DNA from: an uncultured Opitutaceae bacterium
Lineage (GTDB): Bacteria; Verrucomicrobiota; Verrucomicrobiia; Opitutales; Opitutaceae
Assembly (NCBI GenBank): GCA_937958045.1
Contig: CALFXL010000039.1
Location: forward strand, 1 to 64,000
Length of the DNA: 64,000 bases
Direction of reading: 5' to 3'
Positions within the stretch are counted from its first letter, which is position 1. Every line of letters begins with the position of its first letter. This document shows, piece by piece, positions 26,218-34,779 of this stretch. A program made the translations under genes and the position numbers. The notes under the pieces were generated by a model. It was not told where the DNA came from and searched no databases. It was given only the letters and a program-made list of their open reading frames with translations.

Positions 26218-26242
26218 GCGACGAACTCACTAGGGTATCAAC

Positions 26243-26548
26243 ATGGCAATCAAAACTCCTTCACAACAGTCGTCCCTGCGCTCCGTTCCTGCCGCCAAAG
26301 AAATCCCGGCGGATAGCCGCCAAGGTAAGATCAGTGAAACGGCAGCCCATGAAGAAATTGCCCGTCGCGCTCACGAGTTGTGGGAGCAAGAAGGGCGTCC
26401 GGAAGGCCGCGATTTTGATCATTGGATCGAAGCGGAGCGCCAGCTGCGGGGTGCGCCGGCTCAACCGGAATCGACTGCCGATGCGCGAGCAGAAGCCCGT
26501 GCGATCAAAGCTTCTGCCGAGCGACGCGCCCGCGGATCGTTGCACTGA
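26243..26548 (+). CDS. DUF2934 domain protein
   Basis: The 101-residue, highly charged, soluble protein contains the DUF2934 core IARRAHELWEQEGRPEGRDFDHWIEAERQL at about residues 38-68, a short helix-turn-helix-like segment of unknown function found in many environmental bacteria. The flanks are low-complexity and rich in Ala, Glu and Arg. The leader is structured. Gene function is unknown; it is isolated from its neighbours by 187 and 112 bases. Confidence 0.85.
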   Translation: MAIKTPSQQSSLRSVPAAKEIPADSRQGKISETAAHEEIARRAHELWEQEGRPEGRDFDHWIEAERQLRGAPAQPESTADARAEARAIKASAERRARGSLH

Positions 26549-26660
26549 GCGTGGCGGCATGTTGCTGCGAAGGCGCGTTGACTGGTTGAGCCGAGCGCTT
26601 GACCGGTGCCGTGGATTTATTTGGCGTCGGGGGGCCGCGAAATAGAGAATCGCGGCATTT

Positions 26661-27344
26661 ATGTTCAAACAACGCACGCCTCGATGGATCTTGACGGGCG
26701 CCTTCATGCTCGCGCTGGGCGCCGGCGCGATCAATGCCGTCGGTTTTCTCGGTGCTCACCACCAAGGCATTTCCCACATGACCGGCACGGTGTCGCTCGT
26801 GGGCACGCGTGTGGCGGCGTTGGAGTGGGCTGAGGCGCTGGCGGCTTTGTTGATGATCGTGTGTTTTTTCGCGGGGGCGTTTCTCAGCGGTTTTGTGATT
26901 CGCGAAAACACGCTGCGCATGGGGCGGCGTTACGGCGCGGTGCTCACGATCGAAGCGGCGGTGCTGCTGATGGCGACGTATCTCTTTGAAGGCGGCAGCT
27001 GGACCGGTGCGTATTTCGCGGCCGCGGCCTGCGGCATCCAAAACGCGATGGCCACGAGTTACAGCGGGGCGGTCATTCGCAGCACGCACGTGACCGGTAT
27101 CGTGACCGACGTGGGTATCGCCTGCGGTCATGCGCTGCGCGGGGCGAAGGTGGATTGGGCGCGGATGCGGCTCTACGGGGTGATTTTCAGCGGGTTTGCC
27201 CTGGGCGGAATCGCGGGCGCAGCTGGGTATTTGAAATTTGGATACAGGATGCTTTATTTTCCCGCATGCCTGAGCGGTTGCACGGGACTCGGCTACACGC
27301 TGTACAAACAATGGCAGCGCTATCGCAATACGCGCGCCGCCTGA
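26661..27344 (+). CDS. DUF1275 (YoaK-like) membrane protein
   Basis: The 227-residue protein has about six membrane helices. The DUF1275 features are the N-terminal helix block GAGAINAVGFLG, HMTGTVS, and the conserved central QNAMATSYSGAVIRSTHVTGIVTDVG. Function is not established; members are often called transporters without direct proof. It converges on ruvC with 7 bases between the stops. Confidence 0.9.
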   Translation: MFKQRTPRWILTGAFMLALGAGAINAVGFLGAHHQGISHMTGTVSLVGTRVAALEWAEALAALLMIVCFFAGAFLSGFVIRENTLRMGRRYGAVLTIEAAVLLMATYLFEGGSWTGAYFAAAACGIQNAMATSYSGAVIRSTHVTGIVTDVGIACGHALRGAKVDWARMRLYGVIFSGFALGGIAGAAGYLKFGYRMLYFPACLSGCTGLGYTLYKQWQRYRNTRAA

Positions 27345-27351
27345 AGAGGAA

Positions 27352-27960
27352 TCATTCGCGCCAGGTGAACGCGTGACAAAGCGCGACGCCCGCGGCGTCG
27401 GCTTCGTCGAAAGCGAGCGTGCGACCGTGGCCGAGGAGGCTCATGACGGTGCGAGCCATCTGTTCTTTGCTCGCGCGGCCGGCGCCGACCACAGCCTGTT
27501 TCACACGGAGCGGAGGGTATTCGAAAATGGGTTTATCGTGCAGCGCGACGGCCGCGATCGCGGCTCCGCGGGCGGCGCCGAGGATCTGCGCCGTCTGAAA
27601 ATTCTGCACGTAGATGGTTTGTTCGAGCGCCACATGACGGATGTCGAAGTCGGCGACGAACGCGCTGACCGCGCGATGAATTTCCGCGAGCGCCTCCGCC
27701 ATCGAACGCTTCGCCGACACACGCACCGTTAAACACCGCAGCAGCACCGGCTGACGTCCCGGCGTGAACTCGATCAATGCGAGACCTGTGCCGCGCAAAC
27801 TAGGATCGATGCCCAGCACGCATCCAGCAAAGGGAGCACGCGTGAGCGAAGGCGCGACCTTGCGCGTGGAGGATGGCGCACGAAGAGAGACGGTGCCATC
27901 CTCGCGAATCTGGCCGGCGAGTTTAGCGGCCCAAAGCTGGCGGACATTCTGACGCGGCAT
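27352..27960 (-). CDS. ruvC: Holliday junction resolvase RuvC with N-terminal extension
   Basis: RuvC cleaves four-way junctions during recombination. The catalytic acidic residues are visible as Asp52 (GIDPSLRGTG), Glu113 (LEQTIYVQNFQTAQILGAARG), Asp185 and Asp188 (DEADAAGVALCH); their spacing equals that of E. coli Asp7, Glu66, Asp138 and Asp141 within two residues. The product has 202 residues because about 45 extra residues, rich in Arg and Ser, precede the core. A GTG at residue 48 could be an alternative start. No ruvA or ruvB is adjacent. Confidence 0.92.
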   Translation of the reverse strand: MPRQNVRQLWAAKLAGQIREDGTVSLRAPSSTRKVAPSLTRAPFAGCVLGIDPSLRGTGLALIEFTPGRQPVLLRCLTVRVSAKRSMAEALAEIHRAVSAFVADFDIRHVALEQTIYVQNFQTAQILGAARGAAIAAVALHDKPIFEYPPLRVKQAVVGAGRASKEQMARTVMSLLGHGRTLAFDEADAAGVALCHAFTWRE

Positions 27961-27976
27961 GAAGCGGATAAAGAGG

Positions 27977-28001
27977 AGGATCAGGCAGGATGAACAGGAA
28001 T
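27977..28001 (+). repeat. Short AGGAT-type repeat upstream of ruvC
   Basis: Two and a half 10-base units (AGGATCAGGC, AGGATGAACA, GGAAT) lie between the ruvC start and the TauE/SafE stop. This looks like a decayed short intergenic repeat. Confidence 0.35.
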
Positions 28002-28039
28002 TTGCGGTGGACGCGCGCGATGATTTCCGCGTCGGTTCT

Positions 28040-28798
28040 TCACCAGAAAAGCATCTTGGCGCCGGTGAGAGCGCTGAGGGCGAGGGCGAGGTTTTCGAAG
28101 ACGTTTTGGTTGATGCGTGGTAACAGTGCACGGCCGAACAACGCGCCGCCGATGACTACGGGCGCGAGCAGGAGGTTGAGCTTGGCGCTGTCCACGGTGA
28201 TGAGACCGAGGTCGATCATGAAGGGGACTTTGAACCAGTTCAGGATCATGAAGAAAATCGCGCCGGTGCCGACGAACTCGAATTTCGGCAATCGCATCGC
28301 GAGCAGATAAACCGCCATGAGCGGACCGGCGGCGTTGGCGATGAGTGTGGTGAAACCGGCGAGGATGCCGATCGTGGGAGCGAACCATGCGCCGTGTTGA
28401 TCAGCGGTCTGCGAGGTAACCGCGGAGGCGTTTCTGCGGCGGCGCCAAAGGTGCATCAGCACCATCGCGAGGATGATCGCGCCCACGATGACACGCGCCT
28501 GCTGATCATCGATGCGTCCCATCGCCAGCCAGCCGGCGAGTACGCCAAGCGCTGTCCAAGGAAACAGTTTCCACAGAAAACGCCATTGTGTGTGGCGACG
28601 GTAGGAGAGCACCGCCACGACATCACCGACGATGAGCAGGGGGAGAATTAATCCACTGACTTGTTTCGTGTGGCCGGGAAAAATCTGCGTGAACAACGCG
28701 ACCGCGAGCAAGGTGAGGCCACCGATGCCGGTTTTGGAAAAACCGATGATCCCTGCGCCGATGAAGGCGAAGATCCATTGCCAGAGTCCGAGATTCAT
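28040..28798 (-). CDS. TauE/SafE-family anion exporter-like membrane protein
   Basis: The 252-residue protein has about eight helices in two halves, with the family blocks GIIGFSKTGIGGLTLLAVALF near the N-terminus and GFTTLIANAAGPLMAVYLLAM in the second half. Members move sulfite, sulfoacetate or other organic anions; the substrate here is unknown. The ATG at 28798 overlaps the recF stop in an ATGA unit, so translation is coupled to recF, an unexpected partner. Confidence 0.88.
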   Translation of the reverse strand: MNLGLWQWIFAFIGAGIIGFSKTGIGGLTLLAVALFTQIFPGHTKQVSGLILPLLIVGDVVAVLSYRRHTQWRFLWKLFPWTALGVLAGWLAMGRIDDQQARVIVGAIILAMVLMHLWRRRRNASAVTSQTADQHGAWFAPTIGILAGFTTLIANAAGPLMAVYLLAMRLPKFEFVGTGAIFFMILNWFKVPFMIDLGLITVDSAKLNLLLAPVVIGGALFGRALLPRINQNVFENLALALSALTGAKMLFW

Positions 28799-29874
28799 GA
28801 CGTGTGGGGCGCGAATGTACCGGCGTTGACGGAGAAAATTTGCCAGTCTCCGAGCGACGCGTCCGGCGTCGTGGTTCCGGTGGCGATGACTTGGCGGCCG
28901 GGCCCAAGTGCGTCCCAGAATCGGCGCCGGCGCGCAGGATCGAGTTCGCCCAACACATCGTCGGCGAGGAGCAACGGTTGTACGCCGGTGCGGCTGAAAA
29001 GAAACTCCACCTCGGCGACGCGAAGGGCGATGGCGAGACTGCGTTGCTGACCTTCGGACGCGAATTCGCGCGCGGCACGTCCAGCCACCGTGAGCTCGCA
29101 ATCATCGCGATGCGGACCGGTCAGCGTGGTTTTCATCACGAGATCGCGCGAACGGTGACGTTCAAACCACGCGCTCCATGCGGCGCCGTCGGCTGCGGTG
29201 GCGTCCGGCGCATACGCGAGTCCGGCCGGTTCCGCATCCCCTGAAATGCGCGCGTACGCGGCGGCGACGTGCGTACTCAAAATTTGGATACCGGCGGCTC
29301 GCAGGACGCAGAGTTCCGCTGCAGCGGCGGCGAGCGGCTGTTCGAAGGCGAGCAACTCCGCGGGAGATGCAGCGCGTTTCAGCAGGGCGTTTCGTCCGGC
29401 GAGTGCGCGATGATACGACTGCAGAACGGAGAAGTAATGCGCATCGGTCGCCGACAGCGCGAGATCGAGCCAACGTCGACGCGCACCGGGCGAACCGCGC
29501 ACGAGGAGTTGATCCTGCGAGGAGAAAACGACCGTGGGGAAATGTCCGAGATAGTCGGCGAGGCGCGCGACACGTTCGCCATCGCACACGACTTCTTTGC
29601 CGCCTGTGCGAAGTTTGATGAGCACCTGTGTGTCGCCGCGGCGTTCATGCGTGAGTTCGCAGGCGATGGCCGCTTCGGGCTGTCCATATGCGATGAGCGC
29701 GCGATTGTCGGTTGTGCGAAAGGAGCGGAGCGCAAAAAGAAAACCGGCGGCTTCGAGCAGATTGGTTTTCCCCTGACCGTTGGAACCGACAAAAAAATGG
29801 CGGTCGCCCTCAAGGCGGAGATCCGCGAACGGGATGTTACGAAAGTTCTGAAGCGTGATCCGGCGAAGGCGCAT
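28795..29874 (-). CDS. recF: DNA replication and repair protein RecF
   Basis: RecF loads RecA at gaps together with RecO and RecR. The 359-residue protein has Walker A GSNGQGKT at residues 30-37 in the typical RecF N-terminus (LQNFRNI), the signature region SEGQQRSLAIALRVAEVEFL and Walker B LLADDVLGELD. It is not next to dnaA/dnaN here. The 3' end overlaps a TauE/SafE carrier gene by four bases. Confidence 0.96.
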   Translation of the reverse strand: MRLRRITLQNFRNIPFADLRLEGDRHFFVGSNGQGKTNLLEAAGFLFALRSFRTTDNRALIAYGQPEAAIACELTHERRGDTQVLIKLRTGGKEVVCDGERVARLADYLGHFPTVVFSSQDQLLVRGSPGARRRWLDLALSATDAHYFSVLQSYHRALAGRNALLKRAASPAELLAFEQPLAAAAAELCVLRAAGIQILSTHVAAAYARISGDAEPAGLAYAPDATAADGAAWSAWFERHRSRDLVMKTTLTGPHRDDCELTVAGRAAREFASEGQQRSLAIALRVAEVEFLFSRTGVQPLLLADDVLGELDPARRRRFWDALGPGRQVIATGTTTPDASLGDWQIFSVNAGTFAPHTS

Positions 29875-29886
29875 CAGACCGAAAAG

Positions 29887-29916
29887 GGTGAAGGGGGAAG
29901 CGTGAAGCGTGAAACG
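29887..29916 (+). repeat. Intergenic heptamer repeat array
   Basis: Four 7-base units in a row (GGTGAAG, GGGGAAG, CGTGAAG, CGTGAAA, then CG) lie between the recF start and the cysteine desulfurase stop. The same unit type occurs inside ureD at 22775-22805. Confidence 0.65.
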
Positions 29917-29980
29917 CCGGAACGAGCCCGAGCATTTTTCAACGCAGGCAGCCGAACGTCGGAAGAGGGCGCGGACATGG

Positions 29981-31129
29981 TCAGAGTTTGATCACGTTGT
30001 CGGGCGGAACGATCTCGGCGGCGACCGCGACGATCGCTTCGCGCAACGCCTGCCAGTCGGCTTCTGTAGTGCTCCAGCCACTACTGATGCGAATGACACG
30101 TCGGGCTTCGTCGGCGGGAACGCCCATCGCGGCGAGCACGTGCGAAGGACCTTCCTTGCCCGTCGCGCAAGCGGAGCCGGTGGAAATGGCGAACCCGCGT
30201 TTATCGAGTTTGGCGACCCAGCGCGTATTTTCGGCGTGAGGCAACAGGAGCGAAACGGTGTTCCAAAGACGATCGGCGTCCGGCGCGATCACGCGAGCGT
30301 TGGGAAGCGAGGCGATGATTTCGCGTTCAAACTCGCGGCGCCAACGCAGCCGCTCTTCTTCGAGAAACACCTTCGATTGTTCGGCCTCGGCCAGAGCGGC
30401 GACGGCGGCGGCGATCGAAGGGAGATCTTCGGTGCCGCCACGATGACCACGTTCCTGCGCGCCGCCGGGTTGGGATGCAAACGAGTCGGCTTGCGGCGCG
30501 AGCACGAGAAAACCCGCGCCTTTGGGTCCGCCGAATTTGTGTGCGGACGCGATCAGCCAGCCGACTTCGCCCAAACCGGAACCGGGGAGTTTTCCAAGCC
30601 ATTGCGTGGCGTCGCAGAGATACGCGCGCCGACGTGCGTCGCAGAGTTGGCTGATCTCCCGCCAAGGCTGGATCACGCCGGTTTCGTTATTGGCCGCCAT
30701 GACGGCGACACCGGCGATCGAAGTGTTTTCGTTGAGGAGTTTTTCCAGCGCGTCGACGCGCACAACACCGTCGCTCGTGATCGGAAGCATGACGATGCGA
30801 TCGGCGAAGAAACGGCGTGCGGCTTCCAGCACGCAGGGATGTTCGGTGGGATTGAGCGCGATGCGCGCGTCCGTGGGAAACGTTTGTCTCCAATAATTGA
30901 ATACAGCGTGGGCGCCTTCGGTCGCGCCGGAGTTGAAGACGATGCGCTCGGGGAGGGCGTTGAGAAAGCCGGCGAGGCGTTCGCGGGCGGCGTCGAGGCG
31001 AATACGCGCGCGGGCGGCGTCGCGCGTCGGGCTGGACGGGTTGTGCCAAGCCTCGTCGCTGAGCCGCAGCCACGTGTCGCGGGCGACCGTGTTGAGTGGT
31101 GCGGTGGCGTTGTGATCGAAATACGGCAT
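29981..31129 (-). CDS. Cysteine desulfurase (NifS/IscS-like)
   Basis: The enzyme takes sulfur from cysteine for Fe-S clusters or tRNA thiolation. The 382-residue class V aminotransferase has the PLP lysine Lys198 in SAHKFGGPKG and the catalytic Cys321 in STGSACATGKEGPSHVL. MPYFDHNATAPL is the family N-terminus, which fixes the ATG at 31129. No iscU, sufE or other Fe-S genes are adjacent, so the acceptor is unknown. Confidence 0.93.
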   Translation of the reverse strand: MPYFDHNATAPLNTVARDTWLRLSDEAWHNPSSPTRDAARARIRLDAARERLAGFLNALPERIVFNSGATEGAHAVFNYWRQTFPTDARIALNPTEHPCVLEAARRFFADRIVMLPITSDGVVRVDALEKLLNENTSIAGVAVMAANNETGVIQPWREISQLCDARRRAYLCDATQWLGKLPGSGLGEVGWLIASAHKFGGPKGAGFLVLAPQADSFASQPGGAQERGHRGGTEDLPSIAAAVAALAEAEQSKVFLEEERLRWRREFEREIIASLPNARVIAPDADRLWNTVSLLLPHAENTRWVAKLDKRGFAISTGSACATGKEGPSHVLAAMGVPADEARRVIRISSGWSTTEADWQALREAIVAVAAEIVPPDNVIKL

Positions 31130-31158
31130 GGGCGCGTGCGCGCGAGAAAGCGCGGAAA

Positions 31159-31200
31159 GACCAGTGATTGAGGACCGGTGAACAATGACCAGTGGAAAAT
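31159..31200 (+). repeat. Fourteen-base tandem repeat, three copies
   Basis: Three exact-length units follow each other: GACCAGTGATTGAG, GACCGGTGAACAAT and GACCAGTGGAAAAT. They lie between the divergent cysteine desulfurase and gmhA genes. The unit is twice the heptamer length seen elsewhere in the window. Confidence 0.6.
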
Positions 31201-31309
31201 CTGCGGCGTGAACGTCGGCTGTGCGCGTCCGGCGCCGCGATGCGGAGTGCACGCGGATGATATTTTTCGCTTCGCCTCCGCGCGCGGGTGCTGTTGAACA
31301 GCGGCTTCC

Positions 31310-31864
31310 ATGAACCTCGAAAAATCCCTGGGTGAAACCATCCGCGTGCTGGAGTCGCTGAAAACGATCGAGTCTGAGATCGAGCGCGCGAACGAACTGA
31401 TTTCGCAAACCCTGAAGGCCGGCGGGAAGTTGTTGATCTGCGGCAACGGAGGCAGCGCGGCCGAGGCGCAGCATTTTTCGACGGAACTCGTGGGACGTTA
31501 TTTCAAAAATCGACGCGCGCTCCCCGCGATCGCGCTCAACGCCGACGGCACGTTAATCTCGTGCATCTGCAACGACTATGGTTGGGAGTCGGCGTTTTCG
31601 CGTCAGGTGGAAGGACTCGGTCAGCCGGGCGATCTGGTGATCGTGATCAGCACGAGCGGCAACTCGGCGAATATCCTCGCGGCGTTGCATGCGGCGCGTG
31701 AACGCGGGCTGAAAAGCGTGGCGTTGCTCGGACGCGGCGGCGGTAAAGCAAAGGGGCTCGCGACGGTCGATGTGATCGTGCCGGGCGAATCGGGACGCGC
31801 GGCGCAGGAAGCGCATTTGTTTTTGATCCACCATTTCTGCGATCGCATCGACGCGGAGAATTGA
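31310..31864 (+). CDS. gmhA: SIS-domain phosphoheptose isomerase (GmhA-like)
   Basis: The protein should convert sedoheptulose 7-phosphate to heptose 7-phosphate for LPS core heptose. The 184 residues form one SIS domain: CGNGGSAAEAQHFSTELVGRY (from about residue 44), STSGNSANI, and a C-terminal ESGRAAQEAHLFLIHHFCDRI typical of GmhA. The related DnaA-binding protein DiaA cannot be fully excluded, but the active-site pattern favours GmhA. A strong terminator follows. Confidence 0.9.
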   Translation: MNLEKSLGETIRVLESLKTIESEIERANELISQTLKAGGKLLICGNGGSAAEAQHFSTELVGRYFKNRRALPAIALNADGTLISCICNDYGWESAFSRQVEGLGQPGDLVIVISTSGNSANILAALHAARERGLKSVALLGRGGGKAKGLATVDVIVPGESGRAAQEAHLFLIHHFCDRIDAEN

Positions 31865-31931
31865 GGCGTAAGCTCCGCGGGAACGTCGGTTGTGGGCCGG
31901 CTCTCGGAAATGCCGGCCTCATTGCTCAAGT

Positions 31932-31966
31932 ACAAAAAACCGCGCCGGGTAAGCGCGGTTTTTTGT
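31932..31966. terminator. Bidirectional terminator between gmhA and gpmI
   Basis: A 14-bp stem (31932-31945 with 31953-31966) has a 7-base loop. A-rich and T-rich arms give a T run on both strands (A6 at 31934-31939, T6 at 31959-31964). It sits between the two convergent stops and can end both transcripts. Confidence 0.88.
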
Positions 31967-31986
31967 GAGAGAAGAACGTCCGAAAC

Positions 31987-33576
31987 TCAGTGGACGATCA
32001 GCGACTCGCCGGTCATCTCGGCGGGTTTCGGCAGGCCCATCAGATCGAGCACCGTGGGCGCGATGTCGGCCAGGCGGCCGCCGGTGCGCATCTGGGTTTT
32101 GCCGGCGATGAAACCTTCGCCGACGACAAAGACTTCGACGAGGTTCAGCGTGTGCGCGGTGTGCGGACCGTTGACGGTCGGGTCCCACATCTGCTCGGCG
32201 TTGCCGTGGTCGGCGCAGACGACGGCACGGCCGCCGACGCTGGCGATCGCATCGAGCAACTCGCCGACGCCGCGATCGGTGGCTTCGACGGCTTTGATCG
32301 TCGCGGGCAACGAACCGGTGTGACCGACCATGTCGGGGTTGGCGAAGTTGACGACGACGAGACCGTATTTGCCGGAGAGGATAGCCTCCTTCGACAGGCG
32401 CGTCACCTCCGCCGCGGACATCTCGGGCTGGAGATCGTAGGTCGCCACTTTCGGGCTGGCGGGACAGGCGCGCTCTTCGCCGGGGAAGGGATCTTTGCGG
32501 TAGTTGTTAAAGAAGAAGGTGACGTGAGGATTTTTCTCGGTTTCCGCGCAACGGAATTGAGCGATACCGGCGTCGGAGACGACCTTGCCGAGGATATTCA
32601 CGAGCGGCGCGGGCTTCGGCGAGATCACGTGCACGGGCAGACCCGCTTCGTATTCGGTCATCGTCGCGTAGTAGAGATCGAGTTTCGGGCCGCGATCGAA
32701 GCCCGTGAAATCGTCGAGCACGAACGCCTTCGTGATCTCGCGCGGGCGATCGCCGCGATAGTTGTAGAAGAGCACGGAGTCGCCGTTGGCGAATGTGGCG
32801 AGCGGCTTGCCGTCGATGCCGAGTATCCACGTGGCGGGTACAAACTCGTCGCCTTTTTGCGTCTCGGTGAGCGGATGATCGTAATAAGCCTGAATCGCGG
32901 CGGACGCGCTAGTGGCGCTGGCGGCGGCACGGCCCGTGAGCATGTCGTAAGCTTTCTGAACGCGTTCCCAACGATTGTCGCGGTCCATCGCCCAGAAACG
33001 TCCACATACGCTGGCGATCCGGCCGACGCCGATCTTCAAACATTCGGCTTCGACCTGCTGCACATAGCCGAGACCGGAGGAAGGCGGCGTGTCGCGACCA
33101 TCGGTGAACGCGTGGATGAAAACCTGATCCGCCGTGAGACCGTCTTCCTTTGCCTGGCGAAGAATACCGTAGAGGTGATCGAGCATGCCGTGCACGCCGG
33201 CGTCGGAAACGATGCCCATGAGGTGCAGCTTGGCGCCGGGATTGGCTTTCACGCGCGCGACGGCGGCTTGCCAGGCGGGATTGGTGGCGAGACGTTTTTC
33301 GGAGAAAAGTTTGTTCAGGCGCACGAGCTCCTGGTCCACGATGCGGCCCGCGCCGATGTTTTCGTGACCGACTTCGCTGTTGCCCATGACGCCGTCCGGG
33401 AGGCCGACATCGAGACCCGATGCGGCGACGAGCGTGTACGGGTAGGTAGCGTGCAGCCGGTCATCCGCGGCCTTCTTGGCTTGGGCGACCGCGTTGAAGG
33501 CGGCCTGGTCGGCGTGGGGGTTGCTGCCCCAGCCGTCGCGAATGACGAGGAGAACGGGTTTGCGCGGTGTACTCAT
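31987..33576 (-). CDS. gpmI: 2,3-bisphosphoglycerate-independent phosphoglycerate mutase
   Basis: This glycolytic enzyme interconverts 3- and 2-phosphoglycerate using two Mn ions. The 529-residue protein has Asp14 in RDGWG and the phosphoserine Ser67 in GVMGNSEVGH, as well as HAFTDGRDTPP, YNYRGDRPREI, NFANPDMVGHTG and ADHGNAEQM. I chose the ATG at 33576 (MSTPRKPVLLVIRDGWG) rather than the ATG 21 bases earlier. Confidence 0.97.
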   Translation of the reverse strand: MSTPRKPVLLVIRDGWGSNPHADQAAFNAVAQAKKAADDRLHATYPYTLVAASGLDVGLPDGVMGNSEVGHENIGAGRIVDQELVRLNKLFSEKRLATNPAWQAAVARVKANPGAKLHLMGIVSDAGVHGMLDHLYGILRQAKEDGLTADQVFIHAFTDGRDTPPSSGLGYVQQVEAECLKIGVGRIASVCGRFWAMDRDNRWERVQKAYDMLTGRAAASATSASAAIQAYYDHPLTETQKGDEFVPATWILGIDGKPLATFANGDSVLFYNYRGDRPREITKAFVLDDFTGFDRGPKLDLYYATMTEYEAGLPVHVISPKPAPLVNILGKVVSDAGIAQFRCAETEKNPHVTFFFNNYRKDPFPGEERACPASPKVATYDLQPEMSAAEVTRLSKEAILSGKYGLVVVNFANPDMVGHTGSLPATIKAVEATDRGVGELLDAIASVGGRAVVCADHGNAEQMWDPTVNGPHTAHTLNLVEVFVVGEGFIAGKTQMRTGGRLADIAPTVLDLMGLPKPAEMTGESLIVH

Positions 33577-33738
33577 GATGAAAAGGGACTCCACCACGGA
33601 TGACAGGCGGCGGGCCGGATAAAAGGCTAAAGTCAGACTTCACATGTCGCATGAGCGCCGATGTTAGCGCCTATTAAAACGTCTCGATGCGAAGAACGTG
33701 CGGCGATCGCCACGCCGCTTGCATGCGCACCGTCGATC

Positions 33739-34767
33739 TCACTCGAGCATCGCGGCCCAGGCGGACGTCCAGCATTCCTTTAGTCCCTCGGGCGTTTGCC
33801 ACACGAAGAGCGCGGCAAGGCCGCGTTTTTCTGCGAAGGCCATGCCGGCTTCGACGCCGAGGACAAAGAGCGCGGTCGCGTAGCCATCGGCGTCCATGCA
33901 ATTCGCCGCGAGCACGGACACGCTGCTCAATGCGCCGACCTCGTTGACGCCGGTGCGCGGATCGATGATGTGCGTGTGACGACGGCCGCGATATTCGCGT
34001 TGACGGCGGTAGTCGCCCGATGTCGCCAGCGCGCAATCGCAGAGAGCGACGACGGTTTCGGGAAGCGGCTTTTGTCCGGGAGAAACGGGCGGACGTTCGA
34101 CCCAGCACCACCACGGCTGGCCATCGGGTTTGCAACCGCGACCGCGTATTTCGCCGCCGACTTCGAGAAGAAAGTTGTCCAACCCTGCCGCGATCAAACG
34201 TTCGCAGGCGAGGTCGACCGCGAAGCCCTTGGCGATGGAGGAAAGATCAACGGACAAACCGCCCGGTTGAAACGCGCGTCGGTTATCCGGATCGAGAGTA
34301 AGCCGCGTCCAACCGAACCGCGCGCGCGCGGCTTCGAGCGGAGCGGCGTTTATTTCGACCTCGGGACCGCTCGGGCCAAAACCGATCAGATCGATAAACT
34401 CGCCGACCGTCGGATCGTAAGCGCCGTCGGTTTCCCGCGCGATCGCGAGCGCGCGTTGGAGCACGGTGAAAAATTCAGCCGGCAACACGTGCCAGGTACC
34501 GGCGGGAGCGCGGTTGAAACGCGTGAGGTCGGACGACTCGCTCCACGCGCTCATCTGGCGGACGACCTCGTCAAACGCGCCTTGCATGATCGCCTGCCAA
34601 AACTCCGGTGGACGCTCGGGCGGGGCCAGCCATTTGGCGGCCCAATACGTGCCCATGGTCGCACCCTCGGTGCCTTGGAGCGGATAACGCAAACCCACGC
34701 CGTGCAGCTGGGCTCGCGTTAATTGCGTCGGAATCAAGACGCGTCGCTCAAGCGAAGATGCGTCCAC
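33739..34767 (-). CDS. apbE: FAD:protein FMN transferase (ApbE)
   Basis: ApbE attaches FMN to Thr/Ser of target proteins. The 342-residue product carries family blocks TMGTYWAAKW, LSVDLSSIAKGFAVDLACERL, FLLEVGGEIRGRG, ATSGDYRR and HTHIIDPRTG. Most ApbEs are exported, but no signal peptide is visible after the ATG at 34767, and only 12 bases separate it from the DUF4198 stop. A non-ATG start farther upstream would overlap that gene. It is the last gene of the PepSY-DUF2271-DUF4198-apbE operon, and the probable target is the DUF2271 protein. Confidence 0.93.
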   Translation of the reverse strand: MDASSLERRVLIPTQLTRAQLHGVGLRYPLQGTEGATMGTYWAAKWLAPPERPPEFWQAIMQGAFDEVVRQMSAWSESSDLTRFNRAPAGTWHVLPAEFFTVLQRALAIARETDGAYDPTVGEFIDLIGFGPSGPEVEINAAPLEAARARFGWTRLTLDPDNRRAFQPGGLSVDLSSIAKGFAVDLACERLIAAGLDNFLLEVGGEIRGRGCKPDGQPWWCWVERPPVSPGQKPLPETVVALCDCALATSGDYRRQREYRGRRHTHIIDPRTGVNEVGALSSVSVLAANCMDADGYATALFVLGVEAGMAFAEKRGLAALFVWQTPEGLKECWTSAWAAMLE

Positions 34768-34779
34768 AGACGGGCAGAC

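Noticed and set aside
29909..31171. 420-codon open frame antisense to the cysteine desulfurase
   Set aside because: Shadow of a well-supported gene with catalytic Lys and Cys in place.
31990..33603. 537-codon open frame antisense to gpmI
   Set aside because: Same length as gpmI because of codon bias; no conserved motifs.
33577..33738. Possible gene or hairpin terminator between apbE and gpmI
   Set aside because: Short open frames only; the GCGCC strings there are direct, not inverted.
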